64,000 nt of DNA, taken from contig JBBMRB010000004.1 of NCBI GenBank assembly GCA_038900335.1, positions 186,001 through 250,000 on the forward strand. The letters are read 5' to 3'. The position numbers and the translations under genes are program-made. The notes beneath the pieces were generated by a model. It had not been told where the DNA came from. It worked only from the letters and a program-made list of their open reading frames with translations, and searched no databases. The stretch's first letter is position 1. Every line of letters starts with the position of its first letter. This DNA is from Rs1 sp038900335 (GTDB lineage: Bacteria; Pseudomonadota; Gammaproteobacteria; Pseudomonadales; Balneatricaceae). Shown here piece by piece: positions 1-9,309 of the stretch.

Positions 1-113
1 TGGCTTTTAAAAGTGCTATTTGTAAGTTTTAAAATTGTTATATGAATAAAAATATTGTTCTAGTGCATTGTTTTTTAAGCTTTAGTTTGAAATTTTAGCC
101 AAAAGGTTTCGTC

Positions 114-1598
114 ATGAAATTAAATACTAGTAATTTATCGAAAATAGCGTCATTAGCAAAAATAATAACACCTAATTATGATCGAGATCAGGTCCGTCAA
201 GGTATAGTTCATATCGGCGTTGGTGGCTTTCATCGTGCACACTTAGCTTTATATATTGAAAAACTATTAAATTTAGGTGCGAACCAGGATTGGGGCATAT
301 GCGGTGTTGGCTTATTAGCGCAAGATAGTGCAATGCAGCAGATGTTAGTAGAACAAGATTTTTTATATACCTTAGTCGAGTTGCAAGACACTGATGATAC
401 TGAGACGCAAATCATCGGCTCAATTGGTGATTTTATTTTAGCCGACCAAGAAAAGAACCGACTTATAGATAAACTACTCAGTGATGATACAAAAATAGTG
501 TCGCTGACGATAACAGAAGGTGGTTATTGCATCGATGATAGTACGGGTGAATTTGATCCCTCTATTGCACAAATTCAACAAGATCTTAACAATCCGCAAA
601 ACCCCAATACTATCTTTGGCTACCTAACACTCGCGCTTAAAAAGAGAAAAGAGGCGGGGCAAAAAGCATTTACTATTATGTCATGCGATAACCTGCCACA
701 TAATGGCGATATTACCAAAAAAGTGTTATTGAGTTTTAGTCGCTTAATTGATCCACAATTAAGTGAATGGATTGCTCACAATGTTAGCTTTCCCAACTCG
801 ATGGTTGATCGTATTACGCCTGCCACCAGTGCTGATCATAAAAGATTTTTACTTGAGAAAACAGGTATTGAAGATAGCTGGCCGGTTGTTTGTGAGCCTT
901 TTACTCAATGGGTTGTGGAAGATAACTTCTGTAATGGTAGACCGGACTTTGAAAAAGTCGGCGTTCAATTTACCGATAATGTTGGCGCATTTGAAGCCAT
1001 GAAAATTGGTTTGTTAAATGGCAGCCATTTAATGCTGGCATGCACGGGTATTTTATTGGGATATGAGTTTGCTCATCAAACAATGCAAGATTCATCTTTG
1101 CGTCGCTATGTGCGTCAATTTATGGATAACGATGTTACCCCAAGACTGGATGAAATTGTAGGTGTCGATTTTGAAGAATATAAAAACACACTGATTTTTC
1201 GCTTTGCAAATGTAGAAATTTGCGATCAATTATTACGTATAGCCTCTGACTCATGTGCAAAGTATCCAAAGTTTATTCTGCCGACACTACAGTGGTTAAT
1301 TGCCCACAATAAACCGCTTGATAGAATCGCTTTAATGACTGCAGCTTGGATAAAATGTGTAACAGGTGCACTTAATGGTGACACAGCCATTCCTAATATT
1401 GTTGATCCAAAGCAAGATGTGCTTGTACAAGCTGTCAGTAAAGATAGTAAAACGGTAGAGAATTTTCTGGCGATAGAGGATGTATTTGGTAGCCATATAG
1501 CCCAAAACCCACAGTTCGTTGAGCTAGTAACACTCAAGTTGGAGCAAATTGAAACGTTAGGTATGAAAGAGGCGCTTGTGCTCACAGTGTCCTGTTAA
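114..1598 (+). CDS. Mannitol dehydrogenase family oxidoreductase (mannitol 2-dehydrogenase / fructuronate reductase type)
   Basis: Cytosolic NAD(P)-dependent polyol dehydrogenase of the long-chain mannitol dehydrogenase family, expected to interconvert a polyol such as D-mannitol and its ketose, or fructuronate and mannonate. The 494-residue length is normal for the family. The N-terminal Rossmann motif GVGGFHRAH is at about residues 35-43. The MVDRITP segment and the KIGLLNGSH segment (about residue 298, carrying the family's catalytic lysine) are both present. The start is preceded by an AAAAGG ribosome site. It stands alone here: the upstream neighbour is outside the window and the downstream gene converges. 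Exact substrate (mannitol, arabinitol, fructuronate) cannot be told from sequence alone. Confidence 0.88.
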   Translation: MKLNTSNLSKIASLAKIITPNYDRDQVRQGIVHIGVGGFHRAHLALYIEKLLNLGANQDWGICGVGLLAQDSAMQQMLVEQDFLYTLVELQDTDDTETQIIGSIGDFILADQEKNRLIDKLLSDDTKIVSLTITEGGYCIDDSTGEFDPSIAQIQQDLNNPQNPNTIFGYLTLALKKRKEAGQKAFTIMSCDNLPHNGDITKKVLLSFSRLIDPQLSEWIAHNVSFPNSMVDRITPATSADHKRFLLEKTGIEDSWPVVCEPFTQWVVEDNFCNGRPDFEKVGVQFTDNVGAFEAMKIGLLNGSHLMLACTGILLGYEFAHQTMQDSSLRRYVRQFMDNDVTPRLDEIVGVDFEEYKNTLIFRFANVEICDQLLRIASDSCAKYPKFILPTLQWLIAHNKPLDRIALMTAAWIKCVTGALNGDTAIPNIVDPKQDVLVQAVSKDSKTVENFLAIEDVFGSHIAQNPQFVELVTLKLEQIETLGMKEALVLTVSC

Positions 1599-1649
1599 CA
1601 CTGTGCACTTAATAAACCGTTAGATTGTAGCCAATCCAACGGTTTTATT
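1583..1649. terminator. Double hairpin terminator between converging genes
   Basis: Two hairpins lie in the gap between the polyol dehydrogenase and aroA. The first (1583-1605) has ACAGTGT/ACACTGT arms and spans the stop codon. The second (1611-1649) has AATAAACCGTT/AACGGTTTTATT outer arms plus GATTG/CAATC inner arms around one mismatch, with T-rich ends on both strands. It should serve both converging genes. Confidence 0.75.
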
Positions 1650-1654
1650 GCTTT

Positions 1655-2935
1655 TTAATGGCTGATACTCGCTAGCAATTCAAAGAACTTAGGTAGCGTT
1701 TTTGCAGTACATCCAGGGTCATTAATGGTCACAGCAGTATCACTAAGTGCCACTAGAGAGAAACACATCGCAATACGATGATCATCGTAGGTATCAATTG
1801 CAGCATGCTTTAGCTCGTTCGTTGGCGTGACTTCAATAAAATCATGTCCTTCTACAACGTGTGCACCTAGTTTTCTCAGCTCTGTTGCCATAGCAGTTAA
1901 GCGATCTGTTTCCTTTACTCGCCAGTTGTAAATATTACGTATTGCCGTAGTGCCTTGTGCAAATAAAGCAGTGGTGGCAATAGTCATGGCTGCATCAGGT
2001 ATGTGGTTTAAATCCAAATCAACCGCTTTTAAAGGGTGCTGGCGAGACACTTCAATATACGTTGGCCCATAAGTTACTTTAGCACCCATCTGCTCTAAAA
2101 CCTTGGCAAAGAGCTTATCACCTTGTACGCTGAGCTCACCGACACCGTTAACTCGTACCGTACCGCCTTTAATTGCAGCAGCAGCGAGAAAATACGAAGC
2201 AGAAGATGCATCGCCCTCTACCATGATAGCGCCAGGTGATTGATAACTTTGTCCGCTGCGAACAGTAAATTTCTGGTAATTATCGTTAACGACTTCGATA
2301 CCAAATGCTGACATTACATCTAAGGTGATATCGATATAGGGCTTAGAGACGAGCTCGCCGTCAACGATGATATGTAAGTCTTGTTGCGCAAACGGAGCTG
2401 ACATTAATAGTGCTGTTAGAAATTGGCTTGAAATACTGCCTTTAATGGTTACCTCACCGCCGCGCAAGCCTGTACCGGTTATTTTTAAAGGCGGATAGTT
2501 TTCATCTTTTAAATATTCTATTTGAGCACCTAGTTGGCGCAGGGCGTCAACTAAATCACCAATAGGCCGCTCGTACATGCGAGGATCACCTGTCAATTCA
2601 TAATCGCCACCACCGACACATAATGCAGCGGTAATTGGTCGCATTGCAGTGCCTGCATTACCTAAAAATAATTGTGTATTAGCGCTTGAAAAACTACCAC
2701 CTAAGCCCTGGACAGTACAGGTCGTTTTATCATCACTAAGCTGGTATTGAACACCAAGTAGAGTAAGGGACTCAAGCATCCTGCGAATATCATCACTGTC
2801 TAATAAATTAGTAATAATAGTCTCACCGTTAGCTAGTGCGGCAAGTAATAGAATACGATTAGATAAACTTTTAGAGCCAGGTATTTGGACTGTTCCATCA
2901 ACCTTGGCGATTGGCTGTAGCGTGAGGCTTTGCAT
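1655..2935 (-). CDS. aroA: 3-phosphoshikimate 1-carboxyvinyltransferase (EPSP synthase)
   Basis: Transfers enolpyruvyl from PEP to shikimate-3-phosphate, the sixth step of the shikimate pathway, in the cytosol. The 426 residues match the class I bacterial length (about 427). The PGSKSLSNR motif (residues 20-28), NAGTAMRP (about 93-100) and the C-terminal DDHRIAM motif are intact. The NAGTAMRP form is the glyphosate-sensitive class I type. A GGAG ribosome site stands a few bases before the ATG. It is a single gene on the minus strand, convergent with the dehydrogenase and divergent from the yegD-like gene. Confidence 0.97.
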   Translation of the reverse strand: MQSLTLQPIAKVDGTVQIPGSKSLSNRILLLAALANGETIITNLLDSDDIRRMLESLTLLGVQYQLSDDKTTCTVQGLGGSFSSANTQLFLGNAGTAMRPITAALCVGGGDYELTGDPRMYERPIGDLVDALRQLGAQIEYLKDENYPPLKITGTGLRGGEVTIKGSISSQFLTALLMSAPFAQQDLHIIVDGELVSKPYIDITLDVMSAFGIEVVNDNYQKFTVRSGQSYQSPGAIMVEGDASSASYFLAAAAIKGGTVRVNGVGELSVQGDKLFAKVLEQMGAKVTYGPTYIEVSRQHPLKAVDLDLNHIPDAAMTIATTALFAQGTTAIRNIYNWRVKETDRLTAMATELRKLGAHVVEGHDFIEVTPTNELKHAAIDTYDDHRIAMCFSLVALSDTAVTINDPGCTAKTLPKFFELLASISH

Positions 2936-3279
2936 CTTATCTCCGACTAGGTACTGTGTATTATTGTTAGCAGTATATAAAAATAAATTTGAGCAGCTAA
3001 ATTACATGGGATTTTAGCCGAGGTCGAGAGCTAATTAGCCTATGTTAATAGATAGCGCTTAATTGTCGTCAGTAAAGGTATATTGTGTATGAATTAATGC
3101 CGTTATTATGTTATTTTGCTGCGTTTTTTTGATCAATTATTGGTAGTTAACAATCAACAGTTAATGTGTCTTATGTCTATGCCATTATCTGTTTGTCAGG
3201 CGCTGGTGACAATAAATTGACCTCGGCTGTCGTTAATCCTAGCGATATAGATTTAATCATAACTTACTAGAGAAATAAG
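2936..3279. other. Intergenic region between aroA and yegD
   Basis: This 344-bp gap separates two divergent genes and must hold both promoters. It is AT-rich. A TTGACC hexamer near 3217 precedes the yegD-like gene, but no -10 at normal spacing is convincing. I see no RNA gene, repeat or small ORF that can be supported. Confidence 0.4.
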
Positions 3280-4650
3280 ATGTTTTGCGGATTTGATTAC
3301 GGTACTTCAAACTGTGCTGTTGGCATTGTTGATAAACAGAGAAATAACACCAAATTATTACCTTTAGAAGGGGAGCATTATTTTTTACCTTCATGTGTGT
3401 ATGCCTTAGGACGTGAACTTATTTGTGAACAAGTGGCGCTAAATATTGGCAATAAAACGAGCCAGCAAACATATTTGCAAGATAGAGCGGCGGTATTGCA
3501 ACAGGCCGCTAAATTTCGTCGCGATGAAAGCATAGGTAGTGATGAGCAGAGTATATATTACGGACGAGCGGCATTTTCTGAATATTTCTCGCTACCTGAT
3601 GAAGGTTATTTTGTTAAATCAGCAAAATCTTTTTTAGGGGTCAGTGGTGTTAGAGCTGAGTTCATCAATTTCTTTGAAGATATCGTCACCTTAATGATGA
3701 TGCAAATAAAACAACGTGCTGAGCAATCAAGTGAGGCACACTTAACAAGTACTGTGATTGGCAGGCCTGTTAACTTTCAAGGTATTAATACCGAAAAAAG
3801 TAACACCCAAGCGTTAAATATTTTAACTAACTCTGCTAAAAAAGCAGGCTTTAAAGACGTGGAGTTTTTGTACGAGCCGATTGCAGCGGGGCTAGATTTT
3901 GAGAGGCAGCTTAGCGACAATAAAAAAGTTTTAGTTGTGGATATAGGTGGCGGTACCAGCGATTGCGCGATGGTTTGTATGGGCCCTGATCATATCAATA
4001 AAGCAGATAGATACCAGGATTTTATCGGTCACAGTGGTGAACGTATCGGCGGTAACGACTTTGATATTCATTTGGCAGCTCACAGCTTAATGCCACACTT
4101 AGGTATGAAATCTAACTTAAAAGCAGGGTTGCCAATGCCGACCCAGATCTTTTGGGATGCAGTCAGTACTAACGATGTTGGCGCGCAAGCGACGTTTTAT
4201 TCACTGCAAACATCACTGCAGCTAAAACAGTTATTAATCGATACCAGTGAGCCTGAGCTGTTAAAGCGTTTGATTAATATCCGCAATAAAAAACAGAATC
4301 AACAGATAGTACGACGCTCAGAAGAGTCAAAAATAGCACTCTCAGAACAAATAACCGTTGATGCATCACTTAGCTTTATCGAGCAAGAATTAAGTGCAGG
4401 TATCCATTTAGACGATATGCGCGCTGCTGCACGAAGGCCTTTACAAAAAATAGTTAACTTAATGCGTGAGGCTGTTAATCAAGCGAATGTGCAACCGGAT
4501 ATTATTTATATAACCGGCGGGTCTGCAAAGTCACCTATCGTTAGAGAAGCGGTGCAGCATCATTTTGGCGACATTGAAGTAGTCGATGGAGATCACTTTG
4601 GCAGTGTCGCTAATGGCCTAACCTTGTGGTCACAAAAATTGTTTAGCTAG
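3280..4650 (+). CDS. yegD: Hsp70-family chaperone, YegD type
   Basis: Actin-fold ATPase related to DnaK but lacking the long C-terminal peptide-binding lid. It is 456 residues, close to E. coli YegD (450). The phosphate-1 motif FDYGTSNC is at residues 5-12, and the phosphate-2 motif DIGGGTSDC at about 223. An adenosine-type motif (YITGGSAKSP) lies near residue 410. YegD is a poorly understood cytosolic chaperone-like protein, so the substrate is unknown. A purine-rich AGAGAAATAAG precedes the ATG. It converges with the LysR gene; a short GAGG/CCTC hairpin (about 4656-4667) sits in the 16-bp gap. Confidence 0.9.
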   Translation: MFCGFDYGTSNCAVGIVDKQRNNTKLLPLEGEHYFLPSCVYALGRELICEQVALNIGNKTSQQTYLQDRAAVLQQAAKFRRDESIGSDEQSIYYGRAAFSEYFSLPDEGYFVKSAKSFLGVSGVRAEFINFFEDIVTLMMMQIKQRAEQSSEAHLTSTVIGRPVNFQGINTEKSNTQALNILTNSAKKAGFKDVEFLYEPIAAGLDFERQLSDNKKVLVVDIGGGTSDCAMVCMGPDHINKADRYQDFIGHSGERIGGNDFDIHLAAHSLMPHLGMKSNLKAGLPMPTQIFWDAVSTNDVGAQATFYSLQTSLQLKQLLIDTSEPELLKRLINIRNKKQNQQIVRRSEESKIALSEQITVDASLSFIEQELSAGIHLDDMRAAARRPLQKIVNLMREAVNQANVQPDIIYITGGSAKSPIVREAVQHHFGDIEVVDGDHFGSVANGLTLWSQKLFS

Positions 4651-4666
4651 GGGTGCGAGGAATCCT

Positions 4667-5506
4667 CTAATCTTTAATGAGTAGTAATAACTCTTCAATC
4701 AAGGCTTTGTTTTCACCCTCTAAAGAGTAGGCGGCATAGGCATGCATAGGAATAGACGGTGCATCCATTACTTTGTATAACTTGCCAGCAGCAATTGCTG
4801 GCTCAACCATCCTCTTAGGTAAGTAGGCAGCGCCACCGGCATTTAATATCAGCTCAAGTGCTATCCTGGCGCTATTTACCCTTACAGTTGCTAGCGGTCT
4901 ATCGATAAAGTGGGATTCGTGTAGCTCGTTAAATGTCGTACCCCATTCAACCCTGATATAGCCCTCAGACATAGCTTTTACAGTGTTGTTGTCTGCTTTG
5001 TTTGACACTAAAACCAAAGTGATATCTTGTATTTGTTTGATTTTCATATCTTGTATTTTTGGCTTTTCGTATAAAAAACCGATATCAATTTGCCCTCTAT
5101 CAAGTTTTTCAACTACTCGTAATGGTGTACTTTCCTCTGCTCTTAAACCTAGTTCAGGCTGGTTCTTATAGAGTAAATTCAACCAATCCTGCAAAAAAAT
5201 ATCCCACAAGCTTGATGGGCCTGCGATAACTAAACGTTTAGTAAGCAGCTTAGACAAAGCAACTTCTTCATACGCCCTCTCCCAAGCGTTGAGGATAAAT
5301 TTAGCGTGCGTTATTAAGCGCTCCCCGGCAGGCGTTACTATGACTTTTTGATGGTTGCGTATTAATAAGCTTAGGCCAATTGAGTCTTCAAGTTGGCGAA
5401 TACGTGTGCTGATAGTAGAGGGGGCAACATGTAAGTTTTCAGCAGCTTTGGCAAAGTGGCGAGTGCGAGTGACCTCTAAAAACGTTTTTAATAATAAAGT
5501 ATCCAT
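4667..5506 (-). CDS. LysR-family transcriptional regulator, HdfR-like
   Basis: DNA-binding regulator with an N-terminal winged helix-turn-helix (about residues 3-62, including FLEVTRTRHFAKAAENL and IRQLEDSIG) and a C-terminal periplasmic-binding-fold effector domain. The length (279) and the opening MDTLLLKTFLEVTRTRHF closely resemble E. coli HdfR, known as a repressor of flhDC. Whether it controls flagella here cannot be judged, since no flagellar genes are in the window. The next gene on the other strand, 333 bp away, is an SLC13 transporter, a possible but unproven target. Confidence 0.85.
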   Translation of the reverse strand: MDTLLLKTFLEVTRTRHFAKAAENLHVAPSTISTRIRQLEDSIGLSLLIRNHQKVIVTPAGERLITHAKFILNAWERAYEEVALSKLLTKRLVIAGPSSLWDIFLQDWLNLLYKNQPELGLRAEESTPLRVVEKLDRGQIDIGFLYEKPKIQDMKIKQIQDITLVLVSNKADNNTVKAMSEGYIRVEWGTTFNELHESHFIDRPLATVRVNSARIALELILNAGGAAYLPKRMVEPAIAAGKLYKVMDAPSIPMHAYAAYSLEGENKALIEELLLLIKD

Positions 5507-5839
5507 AATAGTGACTCAGTCTTGGTTGGTCTTATAAAGATGATTTTAAAAAAATGCTAATATTGTGGCTATGGTGTGGGTGCTTGGCAATTAAAAAATT
5601 TAAAATAATTTAATGATAGAATATATTTCATGTTCGGTATAATCAAATTTCATGTGCATTTTATTTCGTTTTAAAGAATGCTATAAACTCACTAGAATAA
5701 TAACAGCGCCTATAAATTGTTTAAACACTAGTGTCAGAGAATTGATTTTATTGGTATTCTTAAATCATTCCTACAATAGCGATGGCACAAATTTATATAT
5801 TAATTTTTTATTATATTGTTACTTTAAGGCTTCTATTTA
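5507..5839. other. AT-rich divergent intergenic region
   Basis: This 333-bp gap between the divergent LysR gene and the SLC13 transporter is very AT-rich. LysR-type T-N11-A half-sites would be expected here, but none stands out from the background. Short open frames in it show no coding character. Confidence 0.35.
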
Positions 5840-7876
5840 ATGTCTGAAACTAAAAGTTCTGATTTGCCAGCAGCGGATGATGACTCTTTACTAGCTGAGC
5901 AAAAAAATCTAGAAAAAACCACACCAACCACTTTTAATAAGGAGGTAATAAAAAAAATAATTAGCGGTGTCTTTTTTGTCGTCTTATCATTAGCCATTAG
6001 TTTTATTGTACCTAGTGTGCAAATAGCTTGGGTTGTCTCAGTTCTGTTAATTACAATCTATTTATTTGCCTTTGAGGTAGTACGCATTGATATTGCAGCT
6101 ATTTGCGTTATGGTCTTCTTAGGCTTAACTTCAATGCTAGCACCTCTTTTAGGGCTAGAAGAAGGGCTGGTGGATCCTCAGCATTTGTTTGTCGGCTTCT
6201 CATCAAATGCAGTTATTTCTATCATAGCTGTCATGATCATTGGTGCAGGCTTAGATAAAACCGGATTAATGGGCTCTGTCGCTCAAGCTATTTTAAAATT
6301 AGGCGGTAAATCAGAAAAGCGCATAATTCCTATCATCTCGGGGGCGGTTGGGGTTATTTCCAGTTTTATGCAAAATGTGGGTGCTGCCGCTTTATTCATC
6401 CCTGTTGTCAGTCGTATTAGTGCGAGGGCAAATCTGCCAATGAGCCGATTATTAATGCCGATGGGGTTTTGCGCTATATTAGGTGGCACCATGACCATGA
6501 TTGGCTCCAGCCCATTAATATTGCTAAATGATCTAATTAGTGCATCAAACCTGACCTTACCTGCTGATAAACAAATGCAAATGTGGGGGCTGTTCTCAGT
6601 TACCCCAGTGGGCATTTGTTTGATTGCGGTAGGTATTGCTTACTTTGTGGTACTCGGTCGTTATGTGTTACCTAAACATGAAGAGCAAGAATCTGAATCA
6701 ACATCGCCGATGGCTTATTTTAAAGAAACATATGGCCTAGATTATGGTTTGATAGAAGTGTTAGTGCCCTCTGATAGTGATTTAGTGGGAATGACACTGC
6801 AGTCAATGGAGTCGCCAAATGGTGTGCGGGTGATAGCCGCTCAGTTCCCTAACGGTAGTTTGCGCATAGGCCCAGGTGGTCTAGATAGAAATGTCGGTAT
6901 TGAATCAAATACAGTGCTAGGAGTGATGGGTACACCTTCACAGTTAAGCCAGTTTTATACCAAGTTTGCATTACAATTAAGACCTGAAATGAACTCATTT
7001 TCCGATGCACTAAGCTCGCAAAAAGCCGGTATTGCCGAGGTTGTGGTTCCGCCTGGTTCAAACTTAATTGGTAAATCAGCTATTGAAATACGCCTGCGTA
7101 ACTCTACCGGTATGTCGCTCATGGGCTTGCACAGAGCAGGGGAGACTATTCAAGCCGGTGATAATGTACGCGCAATTGAGTTCCAGGCAGGTGATACTTT
7201 AATTTGTCACACTACTTGGCAAGCTCTATCAAGATTAGAGGGTAATCGTAATTATATTGTCGTCAATAAAGATTATCCAATAGAAGAGCTGCGCCCGCAC
7301 AAAGTAGGTTGGGCACTGACCTTTTTTACTATTGCTATTAGTATGGTGCTGTTTACGGACATTCGTTTATCCATTGCTTTATTAACTGGCGCATTGGGGA
7401 TGGTGATGACAAATGTCATTAGTATTGATGAGGCCTATAAGGCTGTTAGTTGGAAAACCGTCTTCTTATTGGCCAGTTTAATTCCTTTAGGTATGGCTGT
7501 GGAGTCCAGCGGTACCGCGGCGTGGATAGCCAGTAATACCTTGATATTGTTAGATGGAGTGCCTATTTGGGGGCTGCAACTAGCGGTTGCTATACTAGCT
7601 ACTTTCTTCTCTTTGGTAATGTCAAACGTTGGCGCGACAGTGTTGTTGGTACCCTTAGCTATAAATATCGCACTGGGTGCAGGTGGTAACCCAGCTGTTT
7701 TTGCTCTGATTGTCGCCCTGGCTACATCCAATGCCTTTATCATACCGACTCATCAAGTAAATGCGTTAATTATGGGGCCAGGTGGCTATAAAGTGGTCGA
7801 TTTTTTACGTGCTGGTGGGATAATGTCGATTCTGTTTTTAGTCGTACTTATCGCTGTGATCAATCTTTTTTATTAA
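5840..7876 (+). CDS. SLC13/DASS-family transporter with two RCK_C (TrkA_C) domains
   Basis: Inner-membrane transporter of the divalent anion/Na+ symporter superfamily. Of its 678 residues, about 40-285 and 480-678 are hydrophobic membrane domains. The cytosolic insert in between carries two TrkA_C-type regulatory domains, roughly 295-380 (IEVLVPSDSDLVGMTL) and 395-475 (AEVVVPPGSNLIGKSA). This architecture is common in marine bacteria, and family members carry sulfate, dicarboxylates or other anions. The conserved membrane segments MSNVGATVLLVPLA and SNAFIIPTHQVNALI near the C-terminus are typical. The start is weakly supported by an AAGG about 11 bases upstream. The substrate cannot be assigned. 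Confidence 0.88.
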   Translation: MSETKSSDLPAADDDSLLAEQKNLEKTTPTTFNKEVIKKIISGVFFVVLSLAISFIVPSVQIAWVVSVLLITIYLFAFEVVRIDIAAICVMVFLGLTSMLAPLLGLEEGLVDPQHLFVGFSSNAVISIIAVMIIGAGLDKTGLMGSVAQAILKLGGKSEKRIIPIISGAVGVISSFMQNVGAAALFIPVVSRISARANLPMSRLLMPMGFCAILGGTMTMIGSSPLILLNDLISASNLTLPADKQMQMWGLFSVTPVGICLIAVGIAYFVVLGRYVLPKHEEQESESTSPMAYFKETYGLDYGLIEVLVPSDSDLVGMTLQSMESPNGVRVIAAQFPNGSLRIGPGGLDRNVGIESNTVLGVMGTPSQLSQFYTKFALQLRPEMNSFSDALSSQKAGIAEVVVPPGSNLIGKSAIEIRLRNSTGMSLMGLHRAGETIQAGDNVRAIEFQAGDTLICHTTWQALSRLEGNRNYIVVNKDYPIEELRPHKVGWALTFFTIAISMVLFTDIRLSIALLTGALGMVMTNVISIDEAYKAVSWKTVFLLASLIPLGMAVESSGTAAWIASNTLILLDGVPIWGLQLAVAILATFFSLVMSNVGATVLLVPLAINIALGAGGNPAVFALIVALATSNAFIIPTHQVNALIMGPGGYKVVDFLRAGGIMSILFLVVLIAVINLFY

Positions 7877-8214
7877 TTTAGTTTTTTTGTAAAATAATAG
7901 AGCAACGGGCAACACAGTGCTTAATTAAAGAGCTAATTTTTATTTTAATTAACCACTAATTTATTGATAATAAAGCTTAATCATAAAATCATAGGCGATG
8001 ATGATTAAGCTAAGTAAGCTTACTTGTGATTAATATTAACCACAAAACTGTTTTATTATCGCTGTGTTAAGCCTAAACCGGCCAGTTAAAATACTAGCTT
8101 TTTGGGTTATGGCTCGTTATTATTCGCCTCCATTTTTAAATTATTAAAATACAATAGTATTTAGTTTTATGTTATTACTAATGCATATTGTATTAAATCA
8201 AAAGGTCTAGAATT
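7877..8214. other. Intergenic region with a hairpin
   Basis: This 338-bp AT-rich gap lies between the SLC13 transporter and the parvulin gene. It contains an 11-bp inverted repeat, AGCTTAATCAT/ATGATTAAGCT (7974-8011), which may end the transporter transcript although no T-run follows. The parvulin promoter must lie in its second half. No further gene is seen. Confidence 0.45.
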
Positions 8215-8496
8215 ATGCCAACAGCAAGTGCGCGTCATTTATTAGTTTCTACAGAAGAGCAATGCCTAGAAATAAAAGAAAAAATCGAAGCTGGTGCAAG
8301 TTTTGCTGATATGGCAAAAGAGCACTCTTCATGCCCATCAGGCGGAAACGGTGGTGATTTAGGTTCTTTCAGCAAAGGTCAAATGGTTCCTGAATTTGAT
8401 AAAGTTGTTTTCCAAGATGCTTTAAATGTTGTTCACGGACCTGTTAAAACTCAGTTCGGCTACCATCTACTAGAAACAACAGAGCGTCAAGACTAG
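8215..8496 (+). CDS. ppiC: Parvulin-type peptidyl-prolyl cis-trans isomerase
   Basis: A minimal 93-residue parvulin consisting of the PPIase domain alone, with no signal peptide, so it should act in the cytosol like E. coli PpiC (93 residues). Seen motifs: ARHLLVSTEEQC at the N-terminus, SCPSGGNGGDLGSFSKGQMVPEF in the middle (read as SCPSGGNGGDLG then SFSKGQMVPEF), and the C-terminal VKTQFGYHLLE. It should speed isomerisation before proline in folding proteins. AAAAGG about 10 bases before the ATG is the likely ribosome site. It is followed by a terminator hairpin shared with the converging TetR gene. Confidence 0.93.
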   Translation: MPTASARHLLVSTEEQCLEIKEKIEAGASFADMAKEHSSCPSGGNGGDLGSFSKGQMVPEFDKVVFQDALNVVHGPVKTQFGYHLLETTERQD

Positions 8497-8537
8497 TACT
8501 TGCTCTATTGTCACCTATGTGATTAATATAGGTTATA

Positions 8538-8571
8538 AGCATCTAATATTATTGCGATGATATTAGATGCT
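8538..8571. terminator. Bidirectional terminator hairpin
   Basis: A perfect 12-bp inverted repeat, AGCATCTAATAT/ATATTAGATGCT, with a 10-base loop. It separates the converging parvulin and TetR genes and reaches the TetR stop codon. Confidence 0.6.
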
Positions 8572-9142
8572 ATATTGTTAACAGTAGCTTGTTTAGTGCT
8601 GCTTCTGCTTGTCTTGCTGCCGATTTATCATGTTGTACTAACGCAGTTGTAATACACCCTTCTTTAAGTAAGCACACGGTATCGGTGATAAAGTCGATAT
8701 TGTCATTATCTATCTGTAATTTATTTACATAGTTATTAATTAGTGACCTGACTTGTTTCTTGTGTTGTTGGCAAGCTTGATTAATATCACTGTTTTGCTG
8801 TTTGAACTCGGCGGCGACATTAATAAAAAAACAGCCGTAAAAAGCACCTAATGTCACTGATTTGTCATTAAACCAGCGATCTAACGCCTTAAATAAAGCA
8901 GACAGAGCGAGTGTCGGGCTTGTTTGCTTAGCCATTGCCTGTTTCATCCATGTGAGAAAAATGTCATCACGATATTCTAAAGTGCTGATCACTAGCAGCT
9001 CTTTTGAGGAGAAGTGATGGTACAGTGTCTTTTTAGCGACTTTTGATTCTTTAATAATCTCATTGATACCGACGGCATGAATTCCTTTTTGTGCGAATAG
9101 CTTAAATGCTGTTTGTGTTATTATCTGTTTTTTATCAACCAC
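8570..9142 (-). CDS. TetR/AcrR-family transcriptional repressor next to HPP gene
   Basis: About 190 residues with an N-terminal helix-turn-helix (AFKLFAQKGIHAVGINEI...KVAKKTLYHHFSSKEL) and a ligand-binding C-terminal domain. I prefer the GTG at 9142 to a TTG 24 bases further upstream because it has an AAGGG ribosome site and starts just before the DKKQI helix. The gene is divergent from the HPP membrane protein. Two matching TAGAC-type palindromes lie in the shared promoter region, so it most likely represses the HPP gene and itself. The inducer is unknown; members with TAGAC-type boxes often sense reactive small molecules, but that is only an analogy. Confidence 0.88.
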   Translation of the reverse strand: MVDKKQIITQTAFKLFAQKGIHAVGINEIIKESKVAKKTLYHHFSSKELLVISTLEYRDDIFLTWMKQAMAKQTSPTLALSALFKALDRWFNDKSVTLGAFYGCFFINVAAEFKQQNSDINQACQQHKKQVRSLINNYVNKLQIDNDNIDFITDTVCLLKEGCITTALVQHDKSAARQAEAALNKLLLTI

Positions 9143-9235
9143 GATATTAAATCCCTTTATTAGCAAACCTCAAAGACACAACATTACAATTAAGCCTAAA
9201 TATTGCCTTATTTATAACTTAAATCATAACGCATA

Positions 9236-9264
9236 TTGACAAGGTAGACAAACCTGTCTATTTT
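9236..9264 (+). promoter_or_regulatory. Promoter of the HPP gene
   Basis: A consensus -35 TTGACA (9236-9241) and a -10 TATTTT (9259-9264) are separated by exactly 17 bases. The first TetR operator fills the spacer, so repressor binding would block RNA polymerase. Confidence 0.65.
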
Positions 9265-9281
9265 GTAGACCGATTTGTCTA
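9245..9281. promoter_or_regulatory. Two tandem TetR operators
   Basis: Two 16-bp dyads, TAGACA-4-TGTCTA (9245-9260) and TAGAC-6-GTCTA (9266-9281), have centres 21 bp apart, two helical turns. They lie between the divergent TetR and HPP genes, over the HPP promoter. The similar arms suggest the same repressor binds both. Confidence 0.7.
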
Positions 9282-9309
9282 CTTTGTGTAACGTTGAATA
9301 GGAAATACC

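Noticed and set aside
5652..5840. A 62-codon frame directly before the SLC13 transporter
   Set aside because: Low-complexity AT-rich composition, no ribosome site and no similarity that I recognise.
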